Positions 1-6,913 are shown, counted from the first letter of the stretch. The stretch is DNA of 15,176 nucleotides from Paracoccaceae bacterium (GCA_006227805.1 SBFT01000312.1:1-15176), one strand, 5' to 3'. The notes: generated by a model from the letters alone, not told the origin. Translations and numbers: made by a program.

Positions 1-130
1 CAGCGTCGAATGGAGCATCCGCACCATCGCGGCCCAGCCCGCGCGGCGCGAGATGCCTCTGCGGCGCAGCGATGCGCCCGACCGGCAGGACGAGGCCGAA
101 GTCGAGGACCCGCCCGTCGAGGAGAGCTGA
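1..130 (+). CDS. 3' end of an unidentified protein (partial)
   Basis: The frame starting at base 2 is open to a TGA at 128-130 and gives the last 42 residues of a protein whose beginning lies left of the window. The tail is highly charged and ends in an acidic stretch rich in Asp, Glu and Pro (ending PPVEES), typical of a disordered C-terminus. No family can be recognised from so little sequence. Two other plus frames are open here for longer, but they run straight through the antisense of the sulfotransferase gene and have the Arg/Pro/Ala-rich composition of GC-rich shadow frames. The gene would converge on the sulfotransferase, with 49 bases between stop codons. The call rests on the acidic C-terminal composition and the sensible stop position only. 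Confidence 0.5.
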   Translation, partial: SVEWSIRTIAAQPARREMPLRRSDAPDRQDEAEVEDPPVEES

Positions 131-140
131 TCCCGATCGG

Positions 141-181
141 GAACCGGCGCGGCGCGCGCGCGCATCTCCCGCACCCGGTTC
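141..181. terminator. Inverted repeat between convergent genes, possible bidirectional terminator
   Basis: GAACCGG (141-147) and CCGGTTC (175-181) form a perfect 7-bp inverted repeat around a 27-base GC-rich loop that includes an alternating GC run. It sits between the stop of the partial gene (130) and that of the sulfotransferase (182), partly overlapping the latter. A separate 12-bp palindrome, TCCCGATCGGGA, lies at 131-142. There is no U-tract on either strand, so intrinsic termination is only possible, not shown. Confidence 0.25.
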
Positions 182-800
182 ACTCGATCGCGTCGACGCG
201 CGCGAAGAATTCGTCGCGCGCGTTTGTGCGCGGGAACGGGTCCTGCGGGACGGGACGATCCAGAAACCGGCAGAGCGGCTCCCAGCCCTGGTGCGGCGAG
301 AACATCAGCAGACGGTCGGGCGGGACGCTCTGGATGACATTCGCCTCATGCGCGCGGAACCGCGCCAGAAGCGCCGGACGCGACCAGTCCGGCCCCAGGC
401 TTCTCAGCACCGCCCGGCGCGCCATCCGAAACCCGGGCCGCGTCTCCTCGGGCATGGTTTCGGGATCCGCCAGGACCCGGGCGATGGTGCCCGAGAAACT
501 CTCGCACCAGCTTTCGGCGCTGCGGGTGGTCAGGATCACCTTCGCGTCCGGATAGTGATCCGCAAGCTCCCGCCAGAAAGCCGCAACAGGCCAGTCGACG
601 GCCGACCTGTTGCCCGCGAAGAGGGACGGCCAGTCCGGGCGCCCGTCCAGCGCATCGGTCCAGAGGGGCACCAGCCTCTGGCGGTCGCGGGCGACTTCCC
701 ACATGTGATGGCATGTGCCGTAGCCCAGCCGTTCCAGGGCGATCTTCAACGAATTCGTGCCGGTTCGCCCCCAGCCCGCGCCGATTACCTCGATGCTCAT
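180..800 (-). CDS. Sulfotransferase-family protein (P-loop, PAPS-type)
   Basis: The 206-residue product matches the short bacterial sulfotransferase-like family (Sulfotransfer_4 type). An N-terminal nucleotide-binding loop, GAGWGRTGTNSLK (residues 7-19), corresponds to the 5'-phosphosulfate-binding loop of PAPS-dependent enzymes. AKVILTTRSAESW (about 86-98) resembles the strand and Arg/Ser segment that binds the 3'-phosphate. The hallmark C-terminal segment GWEPLCRFLDRPVP followed by PFPRTN is at about 172-193. There is no signal peptide or membrane segment, so it is probably cytoplasmic. Members are assumed to transfer sulfuryl groups, but few have known acceptors. The frame stays open to 971; the start at 800 was chosen because homologues begin just before the P-loop and because of a GAGG-like sequence upstream. 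An ATG at 899 is the alternative. It diverges from the Crp/Fnr gene and sits beside a sulfatase and FGE, suggesting linked sulfate-ester metabolism. Confidence 0.85.
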   Translation of the reverse strand: MSIEVIGAGWGRTGTNSLKIALERLGYGTCHHMWEVARDRQRLVPLWTDALDGRPDWPSLFAGNRSAVDWPVAAFWRELADHYPDAKVILTTRSAESWCESFSGTIARVLADPETMPEETRPGFRMARRAVLRSLGPDWSRPALLARFRAHEANVIQSVPPDRLLMFSPHQGWEPLCRFLDRPVPQDPFPRTNARDEFFARVDAIE

Positions 801-916
801 GCCCTCTGCCGTCCCTGACTGCCGGGGTTTCGGTCGATGCACGGCCCGGTTCGTGCCGTTCGCCCCTGCGAACGTCCGCAGGCGCTTTGTGCCGGTCATG
901 TTCCGAAACCGGGATA

Positions 917-941
917 GAACATAATTTAGTAGATTGTGTTC
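917..941. promoter_or_regulatory. 25-bp dyad, candidate operator
   Basis: GAACATAA (917-924) and TTGTGTTC (934-941) form an 8-bp inverted repeat with a single mismatch and a 9-base spacer. It lies in an AT-rich island in otherwise GC-rich DNA, between the divergent sulfotransferase and Crp/Fnr genes. It overlaps the candidate -10 element of the sulfotransferase promoter and is 59 bases upstream of the regulator's start. Position and symmetry suggest an operator. The regulator encoded next to it is the natural candidate, although the half-sites do not match the classical FNR or CRP consensus. Confidence 0.4.
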
Positions 942-951
942 CCCCGGACAA
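923..951 (-). promoter_or_regulatory. Candidate sigma-70-type promoter for the sulfotransferase
   Basis: Reading the minus strand, TTGTCC (951-946) serves as a -35 element and TAAATT (928-923) as a -10 element, separated by exactly 17 bases. Each matches consensus at four of six positions. This would give a leader of about 115 bases before the start at 800. Confidence 0.35.
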
Positions 952-999
952 TTCCCGGTATCTCTCTGCATAGCGTGAGCACAAGGAGAGGATACAGGA

Positions 1000-1716
1000 A
1001 TGCACGACCGAAAGGCAGGATATGCCCTACTGAGGCAATGTGGATGGCTCGCGGCGACACCGGTCGAGTTCCAGGACGAGGTCCTGAAGAATTCCAGTTA
1101 CTACTCGTTCGAGAAGGGCCGCTGGATCTACCGTCCGGATGACGCGGGCGACGGGCTCTGGGGCGTGGTGGACGGCGGGCTGCACGTCATCTTCACGCAA
1201 GGCGTTCATGCGCCGCGCGCGGGCATCTTCGCCTCGACCGGGTTCTGGACAGGCGAAGGCAGCGTGCTTGCGGGCGAAGAGCGCACAATCGGCCTTCGGA
1301 CCACGCGCGAAACCCAGATGGTGCACCTGCCCTACCGCGCCTTCCTCGCCATCGCCGCGCGCCTTCCCGAGGCCTGGCGGTGCGTCGGGCTCTTGACCTT
1401 CTATCACATGGTGGGCGCGCTCGGCCTGCGCGAGGACCTCTGCCTGCGCGACCCCGAGGCGCGGGTCATCGCCTCGCTCTGCCGGATGCTCAAGCCGCAT
1501 TGGGGTGGCCCCGCGATCACCGGGGGCTTCGAGAACACGCCCGTCACCATCGACATGAGCCAGAGCGAACTGGCCGACCTGTGCAACGTGTCGCGTTCGC
1601 TTCTGGCCGGCATTCTTGCCTCGCTGAAGCAGCAGGGCCTGATCGAGCCCGGATACGGAAGCATCACCGTCCTCAATCCCACGCAACTCGAACGGCGGCT
1701 GACCGACGTCACCTGA
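1000..1716 (+). CDS. Crp/Fnr-family transcriptional regulator
   Basis: A 238-residue protein with the Crp/Fnr layout: a cyclic-nucleotide-binding-type beta-roll (about 20-115), a long dimerisation helix (about 118-148) and a C-terminal winged helix-turn-helix (about 184-226). The recognition region MSQSELADLCNVSRSLLAGI and the wing GLIEPGYGSITVLNP are visible. In the roll, WTGEGS and the RT pair near 95-96 resemble the phosphate-binding cassette loosely, so the ligand is uncertain. The FNR N-terminal cysteine cluster is absent; the five cysteines are scattered. AAGGAG at 983-988, 11 bases before the ATG, supports the start. It is followed after 69 bases by the sulfatase and then FGE, probably in one transcript, and is divergent from the sulfotransferase. 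It is likely a local regulator acting through the intergenic dyad, which is inference from position. Confidence 0.88.
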   Translation: MHDRKAGYALLRQCGWLAATPVEFQDEVLKNSSYYSFEKGRWIYRPDDAGDGLWGVVDGGLHVIFTQGVHAPRAGIFASTGFWTGEGSVLAGEERTIGLRTTRETQMVHLPYRAFLAIAARLPEAWRCVGLLTFYHMVGALGLREDLCLRDPEARVIASLCRMLKPHWGGPAITGGFENTPVTIDMSQSELADLCNVSRSLLAGILASLKQQGLIEPGYGSITVLNPTQLERRLTDVT

Positions 1717-1770
1717 TCCCCGCACGCGCCTGACCGACAGACCGGGTGCCGTGCTTTCATGATCCAACCT

Positions 1771-1775
1771 AGGAG
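1771..1775 (+). promoter_or_regulatory. Ribosome binding site deciding the sulfatase start
   Basis: AGGAG lies 10 bases before the ATG at 1786. The upstream in-frame ATG at 1759 has no Shine-Dalgarno sequence and would place this AGGAG inside the coding region, so 1786 is preferred. Confidence 0.7.
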
Positions 1776-1785
1776 TGATCAAGAC

Positions 1786-3219
1786 ATGACCGACACAAGA
1801 AGCCCGGAACCCCCCGTCATCGGCCGCCGCGCCTTTCTTGCGGGCAGCGCCGCCATGACCGCCGCCGCCACGCTGGGCCTGGCGCAGCGCGCCATGGCCT
1901 CGGGCGCGACACCGCCCAACATCGTCTACATCATCTCGGACGATCAGGGCTGGAAGGACGTGGGTTATCGCGGATCGGACATCCTCACGCCGAACATCGA
2001 CAGGCTCGCCGCCGAAGGCACACGGATGAGGGATTTCTACGCGCAGCCCCTCTGCACGCCCAGCCGTGCCGCGCTGATGACCGGACGCTACCCCCTGCGC
2101 TACGGTCTTCAGGTGGGCGTCATTCCGTCCGGCGGCGTCTATGGCCTCGACACCGAGGAATACCTGCTGCCGCAGGCGATGAAGGACGCGGGCTACCGCA
2201 CCGCGATGGTGGGCAAATGGCATCTCGGCCATGCCGACACGAAATTCTGGCCGCGGTCGCGGGGGTTCGACACGTTCTACGGGGCGCTGGTGGGCGAGAT
2301 CGACCATTTCGAACACACCGCCCACGGGATCACCGACTGGTACCGCAACGAGGATGTCATCGAGGAGGAAGGCTTCGTCACCACGCTCTTCGGGCAGGAG
2401 GCCGCCCGCGTGGTCGAGGCGCATGACGGCAGCGCGCCGCTTTTCCTCTACCTGGCCTTCACCGCGCCCCACACGCCCTACCAGGCGCCCGATGAATATC
2501 TCGCCCGCTATGCGCATGTCGAGGACGAGAACCGCCGCACGTACAGCGCCATGATCACGGCGATGGACGACGAGATCGGCCGCGTTCTGGCCGCGCTCGA
2601 GGCCAAGGGAATGCGCGAGAACACCCTCATCGTCTTCCAGAGCGACAATGGCGGCGTGACCTCGGCCGCCTACACCGGCGAAAGCGAAGTCGCAGGCACC
2701 CTGCCCGCCGACAACGGACCCTATCGCGACGGCAAGGGAAGCATCTACGAAGGCGGAACGCGGGTCGCCGCGCTGATGAACTGGCCGGGTCATGTGCCGG
2801 TGGGCGAGGTGACGGGCATGATGCACAATGTCGACATGCTGCCGACGCTGGCCAGCGTGGCGGGTGCCACGCTTGCGAAGAGCAAGCCGCTCGACGGGAT
2901 GGACATGTGGCCCACGATCCGCGACGGCGGGACCTCGCCGCGCACCAGCATGGTCTACAACATCGATCCGACGAACGGCACGCTGCGCGAAGGCGACATG
3001 AAGCTGGTGTGGACGGCCGCCCTGCCGCCCAGGGTCGAACTCTACGACCTGGCCGCGGATCCCGGAGAGACGACGAACCTTGCCGAACAGATGCCCGAGG
3101 TCGTGGCGCGCTTGCAGGCCGAGGTGCTCAGGCTCGCCAACGAGATGGCGATGCCCCTGCTCATCCCCGACTCGATCGGCATCGTCTACAGCCAGCCGCC
3201 CGTCTTCGCGGGCCGCTGA
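1786..3219 (+). CDS. Tat-exported arylsulfatase (S1 formylglycine-dependent sulfatase)
   Basis: The 477-residue product hydrolyses sulfate esters. A twin-arginine signal (GRRAFLAG, Arg14-Arg15, followed by a hydrophobic stretch ending near AMA, residue 38) sends it folded to the periplasm. The sulfatase signature CTPSRAALMTGRYP begins at Cys90, the residue oxidised to formylglycine. Other expected active-site residues are present: Asp52-Asp53 in ISDDQG (metal), Lys144 and His146 in VGKWHLG, His229 in TAPHTP, Asp287-Asn288 in QSDNGG (metal), and Lys317 shortly before YEGGTR. The C-terminal subdomain ends with the common pattern ELYDLAADPGETTNLAE. Length and motif order fit the arylsulfatase A/B-like group; the natural substrate cannot be read. 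The in-frame ATG at 1759 is a less likely start. It sits between the Crp/Fnr regulator and FGE, 37 bases before the FGE start, consistent with co-expression with its own maturase. Confidence 0.95.
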   Translation: MTDTRSPEPPVIGRRAFLAGSAAMTAAATLGLAQRAMASGATPPNIVYIISDDQGWKDVGYRGSDILTPNIDRLAAEGTRMRDFYAQPLCTPSRAALMTGRYPLRYGLQVGVIPSGGVYGLDTEEYLLPQAMKDAGYRTAMVGKWHLGHADTKFWPRSRGFDTFYGALVGEIDHFEHTAHGITDWYRNEDVIEEEGFVTTLFGQEAARVVEAHDGSAPLFLYLAFTAPHTPYQAPDEYLARYAHVEDENRRTYSAMITAMDDEIGRVLAALEAKGMRENTLIVFQSDNGGVTSAAYTGESEVAGTLPADNGPYRDGKGSIYEGGTRVAALMNWPGHVPVGEVTGMMHNVDMLPTLASVAGATLAKSKPLDGMDMWPTIRDGGTSPRTSMVYNIDPTNGTLREGDMKLVWTAALPPRVELYDLAADPGETTNLAEQMPEVVARLQAEVLRLANEMAMPLLIPDSIGIVYSQPPVFAGR

Positions 3220-3256
3220 CGGGGCGTTTTCGACCACAGACCAGGGAAAGAAGGCG

Positions 3257-4213
3257 ATGCAGATCGACATTCGACCGACACCACAGGGTCCAGGAGCAGG
3301 CCCGGACCGGCCGGGAATGGTCCGGCTGGACGGCGGGCTCTTCTGGATGGGATCGGATCGCCATTATCCCGAGGAGGCGCCCGCCCGGATGGTCCGGGTG
3401 GGCGCCTTCGCCATCGACGAAACCCCCGTCACCAACGACCTGTTCGCGGCCTTCGTCGCGGCGACGGGTTACGTGACGCGGGCCGAGATCCCGCCCCGGG
3501 CCGAGGATTATCCCGGTGCCCTGCCCGAAAATCTCCGGGCGGGGTCTGCCGTGTTCCTGCCGCCCGAGCGGGTCACGCCTTTCGGCGGGCCGCTGCCCTG
3601 GTGGCAGTATGTGCCCGGGGCGAACTGGCGGCACCCCTACGGGCCCGGCTCCTCCATCGAGGGGCTGGGCGATCACCCGGTCGTGCAGGTCTGCCACGCG
3701 GATGCCGCCGCCTATGCCGCCTGGGCGGGCAAGGCGCTGCCCACCGAGGCCGAATGGGAGTTCGCCGCGCGCGGCGGCCTCGATGCCGCGGACTTCGCCT
3801 GGGGCAACGAACTGACGCCCGGCGGACGGCACATGGCCAATACCTGGCAGGGCCGGTTCCCGCACGAGAACCTGGCCGAGGACGGGTATGCGCGCACATC
3901 GCCCGTGCGAGCCTTTCCGCCCAATGGCTACGGCCTTCACGACATGATCGGCAATGTCTGGGAATGGACCGAGGACTGGTATGCCGACCGCGCGGTCAAG
4001 ACGTGCTGCGGCCCCGGCAGCGCGTCGGAAGTGACCCGCGATGAGAGCATCGACCCCGGGGATCCCGCGCGCATCCCGCGCAAGGTCCTGAAAGGCGGCT
4101 CGCATCTCTGCGCGCCGAGCTATTGCCGCCGCTACCGTCCCGCCGCCCGCCAGCCCGAGGCGATCGACACCGCCACCACCCATATCGGGTTCCGCTGCGT
4201 GGTCCGCGACTGA
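3257..4213 (+). CDS. Formylglycine-generating enzyme (sulfatase maturase, SUMF1/FGE type)
   Basis: A 318-residue FGE-sulfatase-fold enzyme that oxidises the cysteine of CxPxR motifs to formylglycine, using O2 and copper in characterised members. The N-terminal signature MVRLDGGLFWMGSD (about 20-33) and DETPVTNDLFAAFV, the central LPTEAEWEFAARGG, NGYGLHDMIGNVWEWTEDWY and the terminal GFRC are all typical. The catalytic pair is present as Cys285 and Cys290 in GGSHLCAPSYCRRYRPAAR, matching the C-x4-C of authentic FGEs rather than the many cysteine-free paralogues. There is no signal peptide, so it works in the cytoplasm before Tat export of the sulfatase. The ATG at 3257 follows a GGGAAAGAAGG purine run; the same frame is open upstream to 3080, but that part overlaps the sulfatase and has shadow composition. 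It converges on the Omp85 gene, with 4 bases between the stops. Confidence 0.95.
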   Translation: MQIDIRPTPQGPGAGPDRPGMVRLDGGLFWMGSDRHYPEEAPARMVRVGAFAIDETPVTNDLFAAFVAATGYVTRAEIPPRAEDYPGALPENLRAGSAVFLPPERVTPFGGPLPWWQYVPGANWRHPYGPGSSIEGLGDHPVVQVCHADAAAYAAWAGKALPTEAEWEFAARGGLDAADFAWGNELTPGGRHMANTWQGRFPHENLAEDGYARTSPVRAFPPNGYGLHDMIGNVWEWTEDWYADRAVKTCCGPGSASEVTRDESIDPGDPARIPRKVLKGGSHLCAPSYCRRYRPAARQPEAIDTATTHIGFRCVVRD

Positions 4214-4217
4214 AGCC

Positions 4218-5363
4218 TCAGAAGGACTGCCCGATATAGACGTAGGTATAGCTGTCGCCTGCGTCGTTCACCGTCTGGTCGATGCTGAAATCGAGGGGAA
4301 AGCTTCTCGACAGCCGGACGCGCAGGCCGACGCCACCCGCGCTGACGGTGGGCCCGAGGTCCCGGAAACCGGCGCCGGTCCGACTGGCGCCCGCGAAGGC
4401 CACCACTCCGAAGCGGCCGCCGAGGCGATGGCGCAGCTCTGCCTGCGCGGACAAGAGCGCGTTGTCGAGATACTGCCCCGCCGGAAATCCGCGCAGCGCA
4501 TCCGTCAGCCCGACGCTGCACAGGTTGAAGAAGGGCGCCTCGCCCGACGCCCGGCACGCCGTCGCCCCGAGCGCCAGGACCCCCTTCTCGCCAAGCGGCG
4601 CATAGACCGCGATCTCGAACGTGCCGCGGTCGAAGCGGTTGTCGAACCGGCCCAGCCCGAAGCCGCGCTGGATCAGCAGCGAGGCCTGGACCCCCCGCGT
4701 GGGATAGATCGTGTCGTCGCGGGTGTCGAAGGTGAAGGTTGGCCCGATCAGGGCCTGGGTCACGCCGATCCCGAAGCCGGGAAGGTTCGGAAGGGGAAAG
4801 GCATTGCCGGGGCTGACGCGCAAGGTCGTGTCGAGAACCTGCGCCTCGATCCCGACGGAGACCCTGTCGCTCAGCCCGCGTTCCAGCCCCAGGCGCAGGA
4901 ACGTGCCCTCCTGGGACAGCGGGACCGGCCCGAAGGTCAGACCCGAAAACCCGTAGAGCGCGTAATTCACCCGCGCGCGTCCCGCCATGGCCTGAACCGA
5001 CCAGCGCCCATCGGCGAAATTCAGGTTGGTCGCCACGGCGGCGCCTTCGCTGCCATTGCTGGTCCGCATCGCGGCGGCGCCGATGAAGGACGTGTCCGAG
5101 CCTGCGTCGAAGGTGAAGAGGTATCCCCCCGCCGCGATCAGCCCGTTCCCAAGAGCCGGGCTTTTCAGCGGGATCGGCGCGACGATGAGCGAGCCGCGCC
5201 CGAAGCCCACGGGCGCGTCCTGCGTTGCCGTCATGGCGTCTTCCAGCAGGTGCGAGGCTTCGTCCTCGGCAGCGCCCGGCGAGGCCGCCATGAAGGCGAG
5301 GACCGAGAGCAACCCGGCCATGCCATTTCCGATCCGCCTCATCGACATGGGACTCTCCCGCAT
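4218..5363 (-). CDS. Short Omp85/BamA-TamA-type outer-membrane barrel (no POTRA)
   Basis: A 381-residue protein with a signal peptide (hydrophobic core about 15-27, likely cleavage after SPGAA near residue 32) and a C-terminal phenylalanine (YIGQSF), as expected for BAM-inserted barrels. Two hallmarks of the Omp85 surface-antigen D15 domain are clear: FDTRDDTIYPTRG (212-224) and the loop-6 LRGF motif (290-293). From the mature N-terminus to the end there are only about 350 residues, enough for the 16-strand barrel but not for POTRA domains. Cys270 and Cys282 lie in the same predicted external region and could form a disulfide. The role of such POTRA-less members is not established; translocation or a membrane-anchored pore are possibilities. 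The start at 5363 follows GAGG; an ATG at 5348 with GGGAGA upstream is an equally good choice. It follows the other barrel gene after 21 bases, so the two are probably co-transcribed. Confidence 0.87.
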   Translation of the reverse strand: MRESPMSMRRIGNGMAGLLSVLAFMAASPGAAEDEASHLLEDAMTATQDAPVGFGRGSLIVAPIPLKSPALGNGLIAAGGYLFTFDAGSDTSFIGAAAMRTSNGSEGAAVATNLNFADGRWSVQAMAGRARVNYALYGFSGLTFGPVPLSQEGTFLRLGLERGLSDRVSVGIEAQVLDTTLRVSPGNAFPLPNLPGFGIGVTQALIGPTFTFDTRDDTIYPTRGVQASLLIQRGFGLGRFDNRFDRGTFEIAVYAPLGEKGVLALGATACRASGEAPFFNLCSVGLTDALRGFPAGQYLDNALLSAQAELRHRLGGRFGVVAFAGASRTGAGFRDLGPTVSAGGVGLRVRLSRSFPLDFSIDQTVNDAGDSYTYVYIGQSF

Positions 5364-5384
5364 CTGGGGCCTCGGGTCTGCCGT

Positions 5385-6167
5385 TCAGAACCGCCGCGTC
5401 ACGCCGAAGATCGGCCCGTATTGCCGCATGTCGTACGAGAAGCTGGCCGATGTGTAGTCGACGCCCATCGCCCGGTATCCGAAGGACGCGGACCAGGCGT
5501 CGTTGATGCGGTAGTCGAAGGCCGCCAGCACGTCCCAGCTCAGATCAGACCCGCCGCCGCCGACCATCGCCCAGGTCTTCAGCGACCAGTCCTCGGACAG
5601 CTCGAACGACGCCTTGACGCCGACGGTCGCATCCACCCAGGACGCCCGGTCCGACGCCGCGACCGGACCCGGCAGCAGCGTCAGCGCATTGTCGAAGCGG
5701 AAATACCGGATGCCGCCGATCAGATCGACGCGCCGGGCTGCGCTGTCCTCGATGGTCCAGGTCCCCGCCGCAAGCGCGAAGAAGGCCTTCGACCTCAGAT
5801 CGCCCGTCAGCGCCCCGCCCGGGCCGGTGGCCGCTGCACTCAGCTTGACATAATTGAACTCCCCCAGAAAACCGAAGCGGTCGCCCCTGACCTCGACGAT
5901 GCCCGCCGCCGCCATGTCGACCTTGTCGAGGATGTCTCCGAAACTGACCTTCACGTCGGCGGGGGGAAGACCGAACAGCGACTGCGTGCCCGACAGCCCC
6001 GACGCCCAGAGATAGAAGGTCGCGGAGACGTCGCTCTCGCCCGCCTGGACCTGCTGTCCCGGTCCGAGACAGGGCAAGGCTCCCACGAGCGCAAGGACCA
6101 GGGCACGTCGCCCGCCCCTGCGCTTGATCATGTGCAGTGTCGTGTCGGCTCGGGATATGTCGGTCAT
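5385..6167 (-). CDS. Uncharacterised outer-membrane beta-barrel protein
   Basis: A 260-residue protein with a signal peptide (positive n-region KRRGGRR, hydrophobic ALVLALVGAL, likely cleavage near QAG, residue 43) and mostly alternating beta-strand sequence ending in an aromatic residue (GVTRRF). The N-terminal half has the pattern ATFYLWASGLSGT, then VSFGDILDKVDMAAAGIVEV and RFGFLGEFNYVKLS, which I recognise from a widespread family of hypothetical proteobacterial barrels of unknown function. About ten amphipathic strands can be counted roughly. The start at 6167 has CAGGGG and AGG sequences upstream; an ATG at 6131 without a ribosome site would shorten the n-region. It lies upstream of the Omp85-like gene, 21 bases apart, and downstream of the receiver cluster beyond a hairpin, so it probably starts its own transcription unit. 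The function is unknown. Confidence 0.75.
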   Translation of the reverse strand: MTDISRADTTLHMIKRRGGRRALVLALVGALPCLGPGQQVQAGESDVSATFYLWASGLSGTQSLFGLPPADVKVSFGDILDKVDMAAAGIVEVRGDRFGFLGEFNYVKLSAAATGPGGALTGDLRSKAFFALAAGTWTIEDSAARRVDLIGGIRYFRFDNALTLLPGPVAASDRASWVDATVGVKASFELSEDWSLKTWAMVGGGGSDLSWDVLAAFDYRINDAWSASFGYRAMGVDYTSASFSYDMRQYGPIFGVTRRF

Positions 6168-6274
6168 GTCCTGTCTGGCCCCTGGTCTGTGGTCGCGTCC
6201 AGGCCGCGCGCATCGCCTTCGCGGGCCGCGCGGCCTGGAACAGCGATCCCATGCCGAACCGGGCCGGAATGTCC

Positions 6275-6290
6275 GCAAATGGATATTTGC
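6275..6290. promoter_or_regulatory. Perfect 16-bp dyad, candidate operator for the barrel-protein genes
   Basis: GCAAAT-GGAT-ATTTGC is a perfect 6-bp inverted repeat with a 4-base spacer, flanked by two direct copies of GCCGGAAT (6264-6271 and 6289-6296). It sits in an AT-rich island about 110 bases upstream of the barrel-protein start at 6167 and just beyond the receiver gene's hairpin. It could be a regulator binding site; no specific regulator family is implied. Confidence 0.35.
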
Positions 6291-6307
6291 CGGAATAAAG
6301 TCCTGAT

Positions 6308-6325
6308 GCGCGGGCGGACCCGCGC
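6308..6325 (-). terminator. Hairpin after the receiver gene, likely terminator
   Basis: GCGCGGG (6308-6314), loop CGGA, and CCCGCGC (6319-6325) form a perfect 7-bp GC stem 8 bases past the stop of the receiver gene. On the minus strand it is followed by a moderately T-rich ATCAGGACTTTATT rather than a pure T-run. It probably ends or attenuates the phosphorelay transcript before the barrel genes. Confidence 0.5.
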
Positions 6326-6333
6326 GCCGGGGC

Positions 6334-6735
6334 TCAGCCCCGCCCGGCCTCCTGCGTGCCCCCGGACCAGAGCGCGCGAATGGTCGCCGGCAACGCGACC
6401 GTGTCGAAGGGTTTGGCGATCACTCCCAGAACCCCCTCCTCGCGCGCGGCTGCCGGGTCCAGTTGTTCCGCCTTGGCGGTCATGAAGACCGCAGGGACAT
6501 CCTCGAGGCCCGGAACCCCGCGCAACCGCCGGAAGAGGCTGAGGCCGTCCATGTCCGGCATCATCACGTCGAGCAGCAGCAGATCGACCCCGACTCCGTC
6601 GATCTTGTCCAGAGCGTCCCGTCCGGAGCGGAACTGCGTGACGGTCATGCCCCCGAAATACTCGAGCGACATCTTCGTCAGACTGAGAATATCGTCGTCG
6701 TCATCGACGTGAACAATATTGCGTAGCTCGGCCAC
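6334..6735 (-). CDS. Receiver-only response regulator (CheY-like), copy 1
   Basis: A 133-residue single receiver domain. The acidic pocket is in IVHVDDDDDILSL, the phospho-acceptor is Asp56 in LLLLDVMMPDMDG, and the conserved Thr86 (VFMTAKAE) and Lys108 (IAKPFD) are present. No output domain follows. It is clearly a paralogue of the receiver at 6982-7365: both share HVDDD, LLDVMMP, PAVFMTA.AE, LGV..KPFD and a terminal LxRxLW-type helix. The chosen GTG start at 6735 follows GAGGAG and AGGA. A GTG at 6849 with AAGGGGG upstream would add 38 residues of unconserved sequence before the domain. It is the last gene of the phosphorelay cluster, about 246 bases after copy 2, and is followed by a strong hairpin. 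It may act as phosphate sink or protein-protein effector. Confidence 0.9.
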   Translation of the reverse strand: MAELRNIVHVDDDDDILSLTKMSLEYFGGMTVTQFRSGRDALDKIDGVGVDLLLLDVMMPDMDGLSLFRRLRGVPGLEDVPAVFMTAKAEQLDPAAAREEGVLGVIAKPFDTVALPATIRALWSGGTQEAGRG

Positions 6736-6913
6736 CTGGGCGTCCTGCTCCTCGAACTCGGGGTTACAACGAAAGCCGGTGCCGGGACGCCGGTCTAACA
6801 GGACCACGCTGACTTCTCGCGTGTCATCGCTACACGGTAACGCTAACACCTTGCCCCCTTCGCTTCAACGCCAAAGGCGGAGAGGGCCGAACTCAGCACA
6901 ATCTTGCCGTGCA

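Noticed and set aside
131..165. 12-bp palindrome and alternating GC run near the left edge considered as an attachment site or repeat
   Set aside because: There is no second copy in the window and no integrase or tRNA nearby; short GC palindromes are common in this composition.
1027..3270. 747-codon minus-strand open frame antisense to the regulator and sulfatase
   Set aside because: It is His/Arg/Gly/Val-rich with no recognisable domain and lies wholly opposite two genes with clear family motifs; long antisense frames are expected in DNA this GC-rich.
4428..6485. 685-codon plus-strand open frame antisense to the two barrel genes
   Set aside because: It has an Arg/Pro/Gln-rich shadow composition, spans two real genes and their intergenic gaps, and has no domain.
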